This document shows positions 18,166 through 27,052 of a stretch of DNA of 64,000 bases, piece after piece. Under the pieces are notes generated by a model. That model made no database searches, was not told the DNA's origin, and saw only the letters and a list, made by a program, of their open reading frames with translations. The stretch lies in contig NZ_CP018811.1 in NCBI RefSeq assembly GCF_001922345.1, positions 1,550,001 through 1,614,000 on the forward strand. The letters run 5' to 3'. The position numbers were made by a program, and so were the translations under genes. The stretch comes from Paraburkholderia sp. SOS3 (GTDB lineage: Bacteria > Pseudomonadota > Gammaproteobacteria > Burkholderiales > Burkholderiaceae). The stretch's first letter is position 1. Every line of letters begins with the position of its first letter.

Positions 18166-19323
18166 TTAAAGTGTGACGCCCGTCAGATTGTTTAGCAGGT
18201 CTTTATAGCGTTCGATGACGAGCCGCTCATCGAACTCGTTCGCGACTTTCTGCCGGCCGCGTTGTGCCATCGCGCGCCGTTGCGTGTCGCTCATCTCGAG
18301 CATGCGCGCGAGTGCGTCGGCCAGACTGTCCACATTACGCGCTTCACATAACAGGCCGTTGACACCATGCTCGACCACTTCGCGGCAGCCGGGCACGTCG
18401 GTCGCGACGATCGGCCGTTCCATCGCGGCCGCTTCGAGCAGCGTGCGCGGCACGCCTTCGCGATACGACGGCAGCACCACGCAGTCCGCCGCGGCGATCA
18501 CGGGCCGCACGTCGTGCGCTTCGCCCAGGTATTCGACGATGCCTTCCTGCTGCCACGCGTCGACATCGGCGCGCGAAATCGCGCTCGGGTTCTCGACGTT
18601 GAGCGGCCCGAGCAGCTGAAAACGCGCCTGCGGATAACGCGCGCGCAGCGTGCGCGCCGCTTCGACATATTCGCCGATACCTTTATCCCACAACAGCCGG
18701 CCGATCAGTACGAAGGCGAACCCAGCGCGCGAGGTGCGTTCGGGCAGCGGCGCCGGTGCGAACTGTTCGAGGTCGACGCCTTCGCCATGCAGCAGACGCG
18801 CCCGTTCAGGGTACACGAGCAGATTCTGCTCGATGAACGCGGTTTCGTCATCGCGATTCAAAAACCAGACTTCGCGCGGAAAGCGGAACGCGAAGCGGTA
18901 GAGGCGTTTTGCGACCTGCGCGGCGCGGCTTTGCTGGATAAAAACGTAGCCGAGACCGGTCGTGACCGCCACCGACGCGACGCCCGCGAGCCGCGCGGCG
19001 ACCGAGCCGTAAATATTCGGCTTGATCGTGTAGTGGAACACGACGTGCGGGCGCAGGCCGCGATAGAGCCGGTAGAGTTGCAGCAGGGTGCGCAGATCGT
19101 CGAGCGGGTTCGTGCTTTTCGACGCGACCGCGAGTTCGATGAAGCGGCAGCCCATGCCGGTCAGCAGATCGGTCGTGCGGTCGCGCGGTGCGATCACGCT
19201 GACCTCGACGCCGCGTGCGACGAGTGCGCGAATCAGCCCTTGCCGGTACGTGTAGATCGCAAACGACGTATTGCAGACGAGGACGACGCGAAGGTCGGCG
19301 GGGCGCTCGATGCGTGGTTTCAT
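18166..19323 (-). CDS. Glycosyltransferase family 4
   Basis: This 385-residue GT-B fold enzyme has an N-terminal acceptor domain (VVLVCNTSFAIYTYRQGLI) and a C-terminal nucleotide-sugar domain with the E-x7-E signature in SYREGVPRTLLEAAAMERPI. It probably adds a sugar to a lipid-linked surface glycan in the cytoplasm. The ATG at 19323 was chosen because the longer frame upstream is Arg-rich and overlaps the preceding gene; no strong ribosome site is seen. Donor and acceptor are unknown. Confidence 0.88.
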   Translation of the reverse strand: MKPRIERPADLRVVLVCNTSFAIYTYRQGLIRALVARGVEVSVIAPRDRTTDLLTGMGCRFIELAVASKSTNPLDDLRTLLQLYRLYRGLRPHVVFHYTIKPNIYGSVAARLAGVASVAVTTGLGYVFIQQSRAAQVAKRLYRFAFRFPREVWFLNRDDETAFIEQNLLVYPERARLLHGEGVDLEQFAPAPLPERTSRAGFAFVLIGRLLWDKGIGEYVEAARTLRARYPQARFQLLGPLNVENPSAISRADVDAWQQEGIVEYLGEAHDVRPVIAAADCVVLPSYREGVPRTLLEAAAMERPIVATDVPGCREVVEHGVNGLLCEARNVDSLADALARMLEMSDTQRRAMAQRGRQKVANEFDERLVIERYKDLLNNLTGVTL

Positions 19324-19354
19324 GAAGTCGCGGGTCGGGGCCGAAGTGAGCTCG

Positions 19355-20302
19355 TCAATGAGTTGCGCGCGGTTGTGCCGCGCGCGCGTACACAAGGCGT
19401 TTGATTCGCCGCAGCGTGCCGTACGGCGTGACGAAGTGCAACAGGCTCTTCGCAAGGCCGAGCCATTCGTAGGGGTTCGCGGCGTTGAAGTAATGCAATT
19501 GCAGTTTGAGCGTCGACGCGATCTGGCGGCGCCGCTTCGTCGCGCTGATGCCGTTTTCGTTGAGCTCGTAGTAAAGGCCGAGTTCGGGCAGGTTCGCGCA
19601 GTCGTAGCGTTCCATCAGGCGCAGAAACAGGTCGAGATCTTCGGCGGAACGATAGGCGGCGCGATAGTTGCCGACCGCGAGCACCGCGTCGATGCGCAGC
19701 ATCATCGAAGGGTGGACGAAGCATGCGCGCAGAAAGCGGATGCGGCGGATCGCCTGCGGATCGGCCGGCGGCGCGAGCATGAACAGCGGCGTGCCGTCGA
19801 GCGCGACGACTTGCGCCCACATGCCGAGGCCGGCCACGTGCGGATGCGCGTCGAGATACGCGCGCTGTTTCGCGAGCCGTTGCGGCACGGTCACGTCGCC
19901 CGCATCGATTCGCGCTGCATAACGAAAGCCGCGCGCGGCGAGCGCTTCGATGCCGGCCTGCAACGCGCGTTCGATGCCGCCGTTTTGCGGCATGCGCAGA
20001 ATCTCGATGCTGAGATTCGGCAGCGACGGTGCGACTAGCGGCGGCGTGCTGCCGTCGTCGACGATCAGCACGCGCACGGGTTCGCTTTCGCTAAACGATG
20101 CGAGCGTGCGCTCGACGTCGGCCTGGCCGTTGTAGGCGGGCATCAGCACCGCGACATCGGCCAGCGAAGCGCGGCCTGATGCAGCCGGGCCGGTCGGCGC
20201 GCCGGCCTGCGGCGCGCGCGGGTCCGAGTGCGGGTCCGATTGCGGGTCCGATTGCGGGTCCGTGTGTCGCGGCGGGCGTGCGGATGCGGAAGAAGACGTC
20301 AT
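19355..20302 (-). CDS. Glycosyltransferase family 2
   Basis: This 315-residue GT-A enzyme has the entry strand VAVLMPAYNGQADVERTLASF, VLIVDDGST, and an acidic motif RIDAGDV in place of the canonical DxD. The region RSAEDLDLFLRLMERY (ED-type base) follows. The first 45 residues are a Pro/Asp/Ser-rich segment encoded by a 12-base tandem repeat, absent from typical members. The start ATG overlaps the flippase stop (ATGA), so the two are translationally coupled. Probably assembles the O-antigen or exopolysaccharide repeat. Confidence 0.88.
   Translation of the reverse strand: MTSSSASARPPRHTDPQSDPQSDPHSDPRAPQAGAPTGPAASGRASLADVAVLMPAYNGQADVERTLASFSESEPVRVLIVDDGSTPPLVAPSLPNLSIEILRMPQNGGIERALQAGIEALAARGFRYAARIDAGDVTVPQRLAKQRAYLDAHPHVAGLGMWAQVVALDGTPLFMLAPPADPQAIRRIRFLRACFVHPSMMLRIDAVLAVGNYRAAYRSAEDLDLFLRLMERYDCANLPELGLYYELNENGISATKRRRQIASTLKLQLHYFNAANPYEWLGLAKSLLHFVTPYGTLRRIKRLVYARAAQPRATH
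20221..20275. repeat. 12-base tandem repeat in a GT2 coding sequence
   Basis: Units of CGGGTCCGATTG and close variants repeat about four times. They encode alternating Asp-Pro-(Gln/His/Arg)-Ser in the N-terminal tail of the glycosyltransferase. Each unit is 12 bases, so copy-number change would keep the frame. Confidence 0.7.
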
Positions 20303-21573
20303 GAGCCCAGTTTCAAACGGATGTAATAAAGATTGACCGCCGCGGCCGCCAGATACCCGGCCGCGAGCCCGACGAGCGCGCCGTACGCGCCCATGCGCGC
20401 AATGGCGAGCAGGTTGACCGCGAACGCCACCGCGAGCGCGAGCAGCCATTTCGACAGCAGCACGAACTTCGCCTGGTATTTGAGCACGACGAGATTGCCG
20501 ATCGCCTCGATGCCGGCCGGTACGGACAGCCACACGGCCCAGCGGAAAATGCCGATCGCGCCTTCGTAGTCCGGCCCGAACACATGGCCGATGATGAAGC
20601 CCGCGAGCAGATCGAGCACGCACGCGCCGCCGGCCATGATCGCGAAGGTCAGCGCGGCGAGGCGCCACATGTTGCGGCGCAGCCGCACCGCTTCGTCGAC
20701 GCGATAGACGAAGGCCGGCGCGATGGTTTGCGCGAGCATCAGCGCGAGCGTGATCCAGTTTTCGTTCAGCTGCTGCGCTGCCGAATAGCGTCCGAGATCG
20801 GCGAACGAAATCGCGCGTTCGAGCATCAGGCGGTCGAGTTTCAGAAACAGATACATGCAGATCAGCCCGATCCAGAAGACCGTTCCGGCACTCGCGAAAT
20901 GACGCACCAAAGGCCGCTCGACGTGCCATCCGAGCGTGCCGCCGTGCCGCTTCGCGTAGTACGCGAGCAGAATCGCGCCGATCGCGGCCGCCTCGAGCGC
21001 CCACAGCCAGCCGAAGCTGCCGGCCGGCGCCGCTGCGCGCACAAGCAGCCAGACCAGCAGCGCCTTGACGATGGCGGTCGACATGCTCGTCAGCAACTGC
21101 GGCTTGCTGAACGTCATGCTCTGCAGCCACGCGTTGATCACGCCGGTAAGCGGTTCGCGAAACAGCATCGTGACGGCGAGCCCGGCCAGCATCGTGCCGA
21201 CGAGCGGGTCGGTGAAGCGGAGGTCGCGGTTCGCCGCGATCGCGGCCCACGTAACGAGTAGCGCGGCGACAGAGACCGTTAGCCGCAACACGAAGGCGCT
21301 GCCGAGCACGGTGCCGAGCTGCGCGGCGGGGCGGCGCACGATGGTCGGCACGAGAATCTCGGCGCCGCAGACCCACGTGAGCGGCGCGAGCACGAGCAGC
21401 AGCGTATTCGCATACTGCCATTTGCCGAATACGTCCGGGCCGAAGTAGCGGGCCAGCAGGCCGCTGATCGCGATCGCGACGGCGATCTGCGTGAGCCGCT
21501 CAAGCCCGAGCCAGACGATATTGGCGAGAGCGCGCGTGACGTCGGGGTTCGCGTAGCGTTTCCATGTCAGCAT
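20299..21573 (-). CDS. Polysaccharide flippase (Wzx/MVF-type)
   Basis: This 424-residue polytopic membrane protein has about twelve predicted helices and the typical start ANIVWLGLERLTQIAVAIAISGLLARYFGP of lipid-linked oligosaccharide flippases. It is expected to turn undecaprenyl-linked repeat units across the inner membrane. It is the first gene of the minus-strand cluster (flippase, GT2, GT4, galE) and diverges from the phosphomannomutase gene. Confidence 0.85.
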   Translation of the reverse strand: MLTWKRYANPDVTRALANIVWLGLERLTQIAVAIAISGLLARYFGPDVFGKWQYANTLLLVLAPLTWVCGAEILVPTIVRRPAAQLGTVLGSAFVLRLTVSVAALLVTWAAIAANRDLRFTDPLVGTMLAGLAVTMLFREPLTGVINAWLQSMTFSKPQLLTSMSTAIVKALLVWLLVRAAAPAGSFGWLWALEAAAIGAILLAYYAKRHGGTLGWHVERPLVRHFASAGTVFWIGLICMYLFLKLDRLMLERAISFADLGRYSAAQQLNENWITLALMLAQTIAPAFVYRVDEAVRLRRNMWRLAALTFAIMAGGACVLDLLAGFIIGHVFGPDYEGAIGIFRWAVWLSVPAGIEAIGNLVVLKYQAKFVLLSKWLLALAVAFAVNLLAIARMGAYGALVGLAAGYLAAAAVNLYYIRLKLGS

Positions 21574-21811
21574 CCGGGGCCCGCCTCGTCACCGGCCAAA
21601 TCCGCCATGAGCACGGTCAGGCGCGCCATTTGCAACTGCAACTTTACAATCGGGACGCGTCTAGGCATTAGAATAGGACGAGCAGGCGTTCGCTAAAAAC
21701 GCAATTATAAGTTGGAACCGGACCGCTTCCGGCAAGGTGCAGACGCGACCTCGTCATGCGCAGGACAAAATTTCCATTGCACTTTTCCATTGCACGTAAG
21801 TGAGCCTATCC

Positions 21812-23206
21812 ATGATCTCCCAATCGATTTTCAAGGCGTATGACATCCGCGGTGTGATCGGCAAGACGCTCGATGCCGATGCGGCGCGGTCGATCGGCCG
21901 CGCGTTCGGCAGCGAAGTGCGCGCGCAGGGCGGCGATGCGGTCGTCGTGGCGCGCGACGGGCGGCTGTCGGGCCCGGAACTGATCGCGGCGCTGTCCGAC
22001 GGACTGCGCTCGGCAGGCGTCGACGTGGTCAACGTCGGCATGGTGCCGACGCCGGTCGGCTACTTCGCGGCGAGCGTGCCGCTGAAGCTCGCGGGCGGCG
22101 AACGGCGCGTCGATTCGTGCATCGTTGTGACGGGCAGCCACAATCCGCCCGACTACAACGGCTTCAAGATGGTGCTGCGCGGCGCGGCGATTTACGGCGA
22201 CCAGATCCAGGCGCTTTACAAACGCATCGTCGACAACCAGTTCGAATCGGGCAACGGCAGCTATGCCGACTACGACATCGCCGATGCTTACGTCGAGCGC
22301 ATTGTCAGCGACATCAAGCTTGCACGGCCGTTGAAGATTGTCGTCGATACCGGCAACGGCGTGGCGGGCGGTCTTGCGCCGCGGCTTTTCAAGGCGCTCG
22401 GCTGCGAGCTCGTCGAACTCTTTACCGAGATCGACGGCAACTTCCCGAATCACCATCCGGATCCGGCGCACCCCGAGAATCTGCAGGACGTGATTCGCGC
22501 GCTGAAGGAAACCGACGCCGAAATCGGCTTCGCGTTCGACGGCGACGGCGACCGCCTCGGCGTCGTCACGAAGGACGGCCAGATCATCTATCCGGACCGT
22601 CAGTTGATGCTGTTCGCCGAAGAAGTGCTGTCGCGCAACAAGGGCGCGCAGATCATCTACGACGTGAAATGCACGCGAAATCTCGCGACGTGGGTGAAAG
22701 AAAAGGGCGGCGAACCGCTGATGTGGAAAACGGGCCACTCGCTCGTCAAGGCGAAGCTGCGCGAAACCGGCGCGCCGCTCGCGGGCGAGATGAGCGGCCA
22801 CGTGTTCTTCAAGGACCGCTGGTACGGCTTCGACGATGGCTTGTACACAGGTGCGCGGCTGCTCGAAATTCTCGCGCGCGTGAAGGATCCGAGCGCGCTG
22901 TTGAACGGCCTGCCGAACTCGCATTCGACGCCGGAGCTGCAGCTGAAGCTGCAGGAAGGCGAGAACTTCGAGCTGATCGCACGTCTGCAGAAGAGCGCGA
23001 AGTTCCCGCAGGCCGATCAGGTCGTGACGATCGACGGGCTGCGCGTCGAGTATCCGGACGGCTTCGGCCTTGCGCGTTCGTCGAATACGACGCCGGTGGT
23101 CGTGATGCGCTTCGAGGCCGATAACGATGCGGCGCTCAAGCGCATCCAGGAAGACTTCCGTCGCGTGATCTTGGCGGAGAAGGCGGACGCGAAGCTGCCG
23201 TTCTGA
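21812..23206 (+). CDS. manB: Phosphomannomutase/phosphoglucomutase
   Basis: This 464-residue alpha-D-phosphohexomutase is close in length to AlgC. It has the catalytic phosphoserine Ser109 in VTGSHNPPDYNGFK, the Mg-binding loop FDGDGDRLG, the sugar-recognition loop GEMSGHVFF and a C-terminal phosphate-binding domain. It supplies mannose-1-P or glucose-1-P for surface sugar nucleotides. The ATG at 21812 begins the family homology (ISQSIFKAYDIRG); a GTG twelve bases earlier is possible. A hairpin terminator follows. Confidence 0.95.
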   Translation: MISQSIFKAYDIRGVIGKTLDADAARSIGRAFGSEVRAQGGDAVVVARDGRLSGPELIAALSDGLRSAGVDVVNVGMVPTPVGYFAASVPLKLAGGERRVDSCIVVTGSHNPPDYNGFKMVLRGAAIYGDQIQALYKRIVDNQFESGNGSYADYDIADAYVERIVSDIKLARPLKIVVDTGNGVAGGLAPRLFKALGCELVELFTEIDGNFPNHHPDPAHPENLQDVIRALKETDAEIGFAFDGDGDRLGVVTKDGQIIYPDRQLMLFAEEVLSRNKGAQIIYDVKCTRNLATWVKEKGGEPLMWKTGHSLVKAKLRETGAPLAGEMSGHVFFKDRWYGFDDGLYTGARLLEILARVKDPSALLNGLPNSHSTPELQLKLQEGENFELIARLQKSAKFPQADQVVTIDGLRVEYPDGFGLARSSNTTPVVVMRFEADNDAALKRIQEDFRRVILAEKADAKLPF

Positions 23207-23328
23207 AGGCTCGCGGCGCAGCGGGCGCGGTTTATCTGGTCTATCGGCGCGTTTGATTCTGCTGCGTCCGCGGTTCGCCGCCTTCCGACGTTGAAACGCC
23301 GCACCGACGCATCGTCAACGCCTCATCG

Positions 23329-23368
23329 ACGCGGCGCGAGCCCACCCACGGGCCGCGCCGCGTTTTTT
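23329..23368 (+). terminator. Rho-independent terminator after manB
   Basis: ACGCGGCGCG-A-GCCC pairs with GGGCCGCGCCGCGT (one bulged A) and is followed by six T. It ends about 60 bases before waaC, separating the two units. Confidence 0.85.
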
Positions 23369-23427
23369 CATGGATTTTGCGCGCGGCGCGATAGAATTGC
23401 GTCCTTTCAACGTACTGCGATGCCGGA

Positions 23428-24447
23428 ATGACCGGCACCCCATCCTTGAGCGCGCAAAAGATACTGATCGTACGGGTCTCGTCGCTGGGCGACGTCGTGC
23501 ATAACATGCCGGCGATTGCCGATATCCGCCGCCGCCATCCCGACGCGCAAATCGATTGGCTGGTCGAAGAGAGCTTCGTGGGGCTCGTCGAGCTCGTGCA
23601 GGGTGTGCACCGGGCGATTCCCGTGTCGCTGCGGCGCTGGCGCAAGAAGCTGTTTTCGCCGGCCAACTGGGCCGAGATCCGCGCGTTTCGCCGTGCGCTC
23701 GCGGCCGAGCACTACGACCTCGTGATCGACTGCCAGGGGCTTATCAAGACCGCGTGGCTCGCACGGATGGCGCGCGGGCCGGTCGTGGGCCTCGGCAACC
23801 GCACCGACGGCGCCGGCTACGAATGGCCGGTGCGCTTTTTCTATGGTAAGCGCGTGCCGATCGAGCCGCGTACGCATGTGGTCGAGCGCACGCGCCAGCT
23901 CGTCGCCGCCGCGCTCGACGACCCGCGGCCGCAACCGACAGACGAAATCGACTTCGGCATCGATGTCGGCCGCGCGTCGCTGGCGGTCTCGCAGGCGCAA
24001 CTGAACCTGCCCGTGCCGTACGTCGTGTTCGTGCATGCGACTTCGCGCGCCGACAAGCAGTGGCCCGACACGGCGTGGATCGAACTCGGCCAGTCGCTCG
24101 TGCGGCGCGGCGCGTCGCTGGTTTTGCCGTGGGGCAGCGACGCGGAGCGTGCGACGAGCGAGCGCCTCGCGAAAGAGTTCGGTGCGGCCGCGATCGTGCC
24201 GCCGAAGCTGTCGCTGCCGGCGGTAGTGGGCCTGATCGAAGGCGCCGACGCGACGGTCGGCGTCGACACGGGCCTTGTGCATATTGCCGCAGCGCTCAAG
24301 CGGCCGACGGTCGAGTTGTACAATTTCGCGACCGCGTGGCGTACGGGCGGCTACTGGTCGCCGAACGTGATCAATCTCGGCACGGCCGGCCAACCGCCGA
24401 CGCTGCAGGCGGTCAAGCACGCGCTCGCCGGATTCGGTCTGCTGTAA
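23428..24447 (+). CDS. waaC: LPS heptosyltransferase I
   Basis: This 339-residue GT9 enzyme adds the first L-glycero-D-manno-heptose to Kdo in the LPS inner core. It has the N-terminal strand ILIVRVSSLGDVVHNMPAIADIRRRHP, the DLVIDCQGLIKTAW segment and the donor site VFVHATSRADKQWP followed by GVDTGLVHIAAALKRPTVELY. Its neighbours are Kdo hydroxylase and Kdo transferase genes, which fits. Confidence 0.95.
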   Translation: MTGTPSLSAQKILIVRVSSLGDVVHNMPAIADIRRRHPDAQIDWLVEESFVGLVELVQGVHRAIPVSLRRWRKKLFSPANWAEIRAFRRALAAEHYDLVIDCQGLIKTAWLARMARGPVVGLGNRTDGAGYEWPVRFFYGKRVPIEPRTHVVERTRQLVAAALDDPRPQPTDEIDFGIDVGRASLAVSQAQLNLPVPYVVFVHATSRADKQWPDTAWIELGQSLVRRGASLVLPWGSDAERATSERLAKEFGAAAIVPPKLSLPAVVGLIEGADATVGVDTGLVHIAAALKRPTVELYNFATAWRTGGYWSPNVINLGTAGQPPTLQAVKHALAGFGLL

Positions 24448-24566
24448 AGGGCCTTGCTTGCGATACGGTCGACCGACAGGCGAACCCGCGATACCACGCA
24501 GCATTACCAGGCGGTACGCGCCGCACACGCTACCTACGCTTCATCCGCTGCAAAAGAAGGGCGACC

Positions 24567-25451
24567 ATGAACGAATCCCAGATCATCGAAGTGACAAGCG
24601 GCGACTGGCAGGCGCAGAACCTGTCGGTGGCGCGCGAGACGCTGCTCGCGGGCGTCGAGCGCGGCAAGGTGCTGTACTTCCCGAACCTGCGTTTTGCGAT
24701 CGAAGGCGGCGAAACCGCGCTGCTCGATCCGGCGATCGCCGATCCGAACCGCAAGAACATCAGCCTCGAACCGAACGGCGGCGCGCTGCATGGCGTGCTC
24801 GGCGACACCGTCACGCAATCGGCGGTGCGCGCGCTGATCGCACGCTACCAGACGAATGCGCGCACGCTCGTCGACGGCCTCTTTCCCGAGTACCGCAACA
24901 AGCTGCGCGTCGCACCGACGAGCTTGCGGCTGCATCAGGTCGAAACGCGCCAGACGTCATGGCGCAAGGACGACAGCCGCTTGCACGTCGATGCTTTTCC
25001 GTCGCGGCCAAACTACGGCGAGCGCATCTTGCGCGTGTTCACGAATGTGAATCCGCACGGTACGCCGCGTGTATGGCGCGTCGGCGAGCCGTTCGAAGAC
25101 ATGGCAAAGCGTTTTCTGCCGCGCATCAAGCCGCAAATGCCGGGCGCCGCGTGGCTGTTGAATCTGCTGCATGTCACGAAAAGCCCGCGCAGCGAATACG
25201 ACCATCTGATGCTGCAACTGCACGACGGCATGAAGGCAGACCTCGACTATCAGCAGTCGTCGCCGCAAGAAACCATGCCGTTTCCACCCGGCAGCGTCTG
25301 GGTGTGCTTCTCGGACCAGACGTCGCATGCGGTGATGTCGGGGCAGTTCATGCTCGAGCAGACGTTCTTCCTGCCGGTCAAGGCAATGGCGCAGCCCGAA
25401 TGCGCGCCGCTTGGCATTCTCGAGCGGCTGCAGGGCAGGGCGCTGGTTTGA
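24567..25451 (+). CDS. kdoO: Kdo 3-hydroxylase (Fe(II)/2-oxoglutarate type)
   Basis: This 294-residue enzyme of the KdoO family hydroxylates Kdo of the LPS inner core at C3 to give Ko. The iron ligands are visible as H140-V-D142 in RLHVDAFPSRPNYGER and His254 in SDQTSHAVMSGQ. The ATG at 24567 has AAGAAGGG in front; much longer upstream extensions in the same frame overlap waaC and are rejected. It lies between waaC and waaA, the known arrangement in Burkholderia, where the Ko modification occurs in the LPS core. Confidence 0.92.
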   Translation: MNESQIIEVTSGDWQAQNLSVARETLLAGVERGKVLYFPNLRFAIEGGETALLDPAIADPNRKNISLEPNGGALHGVLGDTVTQSAVRALIARYQTNARTLVDGLFPEYRNKLRVAPTSLRLHQVETRQTSWRKDDSRLHVDAFPSRPNYGERILRVFTNVNPHGTPRVWRVGEPFEDMAKRFLPRIKPQMPGAAWLLNLLHVTKSPRSEYDHLMLQLHDGMKADLDYQQSSPQETMPFPPGSVWVCFSDQTSHAVMSGQFMLEQTFFLPVKAMAQPECAPLGILERLQGRALV

Positions 25452-25596
25452 GGGTCGGCGCTCGTGGATCGCGGTGTGGCGGCGCGGCGTGCGCCGAGGC
25501 GCGGCGCTGCAGTTTGCCGCAGCGGATGTCGCGAGGGGCGGCGAAGCCGGCCTGCGTCGGCGGCCGTTCATGCTTCGATGCCGGCGCGGAGGCGCG

Positions 25597-26925
25597 ATGC
25601 TGAGAGCGATCTATAACGCGCTCTGGTGGATCGCCGCGCCGGTCGCGGTGGCGCGCCTGCTGTGGCGCTCGCGCAAGGAGCCGGGCTACCGCCGGCACAT
25701 CGGCGAGCGCTTTGGCCGCGGGCGCGGCCGGCTGCCTGAAGACGACACGCCGCTGATCTGGGTGCACGCGGTATCGGTTGGCGAGACGCGCGCCGCGCAA
25801 CCGCTTGTCGATGCGCTGATCAAGGCGCGTCCCGACGCGCGCATTCTGCTCACGCATATGACGCCGAGCGGCCGCGCGACGGGCGAGCAGATTTTCGGCG
25901 ACCGCGTGCTGCGCTGCTATCTGCCCTACGACATGCCGCACGCGGTGCGGCGCTTTCTGCATGCGTGGCGGCCGTCGCTCGGTCTCGTGATGGAGACCGA
26001 GGTATGGCCGACGCTGATCGACGAATGCCGGCGCGCCGACGTGCCGCTCGTGCTGACCAACGCGCGGATGTCGGAGCGCTCGTACCGGCGCGCGGCGCGC
26101 TTCGGCCACGCGACGCGCGACGTGTTCGGCGGCTTTGCGCGCGTCCTGGCGCAAAGCCCGTCCGACGCGCAGCGGCTGACCGCGCTCGGCGCGCGCAACG
26201 TCGCCGTGCTCGGCAATCTGAAGTTCGATATGCACACGCCGCCCGAACTCGTCGCGCGCGGCCATGCGTGGCGCGCGGCGATCGGCGAGCGTCCCGTGTG
26301 GGTCGCGGCGAGCACGCGCGAAGGCGAAGAGGAACTCGTGCTGCAGGCGTTCGCGGCGCTGGCGATCGACGACGCGCTGCTGGTGCTCGTGCCGCGCCAT
26401 CCGCAGCGGTTCGACGAAGTCGCGGCGCTCGTCGAGCGTCAAGGCATGCGCGTCGAACGGCGCTCGGTGTGGGCGCCGGCTGGCGCGGCAGCGGCGGCGC
26501 TCGGCCCGGTGCGCGCGCTCTCGCGTGAGGTGAAAGTGCTGCTCGGCGATTCGATGGGCGAACTTGGCGCTTACTATGCGGCGTCCGATGCTGCGTTTAT
26601 CGGCGGCAGCCTGTTGCCGCTCGGCGGGCAGAATCTGATCGAGGCGTGCGCAGTCGGCGTGCCGGTGCTGATCGGCCCGCACGTATTCAACTTCACGCAG
26701 GCGACGGCCGATGCGGTCGCGGCCGGTGCGGCGATTCAGGTGAAGGACCCCGCGGACCTCGCGCGCGTGTTGCGCGAACTGTTCGACGACAGGCCGCGCC
26801 GCACAGCGATGGGCGCGGCGGCGTCCGCGTTTGCCGCGCGCCATCGCGGCGCGACCGTGCGCACGGTGGATGTGTTGACAACGTTGTTGCCGGAGGATCA
26901 GGCGCCGGCATTGGCGGGGGAATGA
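25597..26925 (+). CDS. waaA: Kdo transferase (3-deoxy-D-manno-octulosonic acid transferase)
   Basis: This 442-residue GT30 enzyme transfers Kdo from CMP-Kdo to lipid IVA at the inner membrane. It has the N-terminal membrane helix MLRAIYNALWWIAAPVAVAR, WVHAVSVGETRAAQPL, LLTHMTPSGR and METEVWPTLI, then the CMP-binding half with GGSLLPLGGQNLIEACAVGVPVLIGP. The ATG at 25597 carries GGAGG four bases upstream and is the family start; the open frame extends 62 codons upstream over the intergenic space. Confidence 0.95.
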   Translation: MLRAIYNALWWIAAPVAVARLLWRSRKEPGYRRHIGERFGRGRGRLPEDDTPLIWVHAVSVGETRAAQPLVDALIKARPDARILLTHMTPSGRATGEQIFGDRVLRCYLPYDMPHAVRRFLHAWRPSLGLVMETEVWPTLIDECRRADVPLVLTNARMSERSYRRAARFGHATRDVFGGFARVLAQSPSDAQRLTALGARNVAVLGNLKFDMHTPPELVARGHAWRAAIGERPVWVAASTREGEEELVLQAFAALAIDDALLVLVPRHPQRFDEVAALVERQGMRVERRSVWAPAGAAAAALGPVRALSREVKVLLGDSMGELGAYYAASDAAFIGGSLLPLGGQNLIEACAVGVPVLIGPHVFNFTQATADAVAAGAAIQVKDPADLARVLRELFDDRPRRTAMGAAASAFAARHRGATVRTVDVLTTLLPEDQAPALAGE

Positions 26926-27052
26926 AGCGCGGCGCGCAGGCGCGCGGGTTGTTTGTCAAGCGGGTGCGCCTCGCCTTGTAGCCATCGCCGGGTGCTTCGG
27001 TTGAGCATCGCATGCAGTCGAAGCTATACCCGTGCCGCCTCGCTTCTTCGCT

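Noticed and set aside
24060..24566. Long upstream extension of the Kdo hydroxylase frame
   Set aside because: It overlaps waaC out of frame and is Arg-rich. The ATG at 24567 has a ribosome site and begins the family homology.
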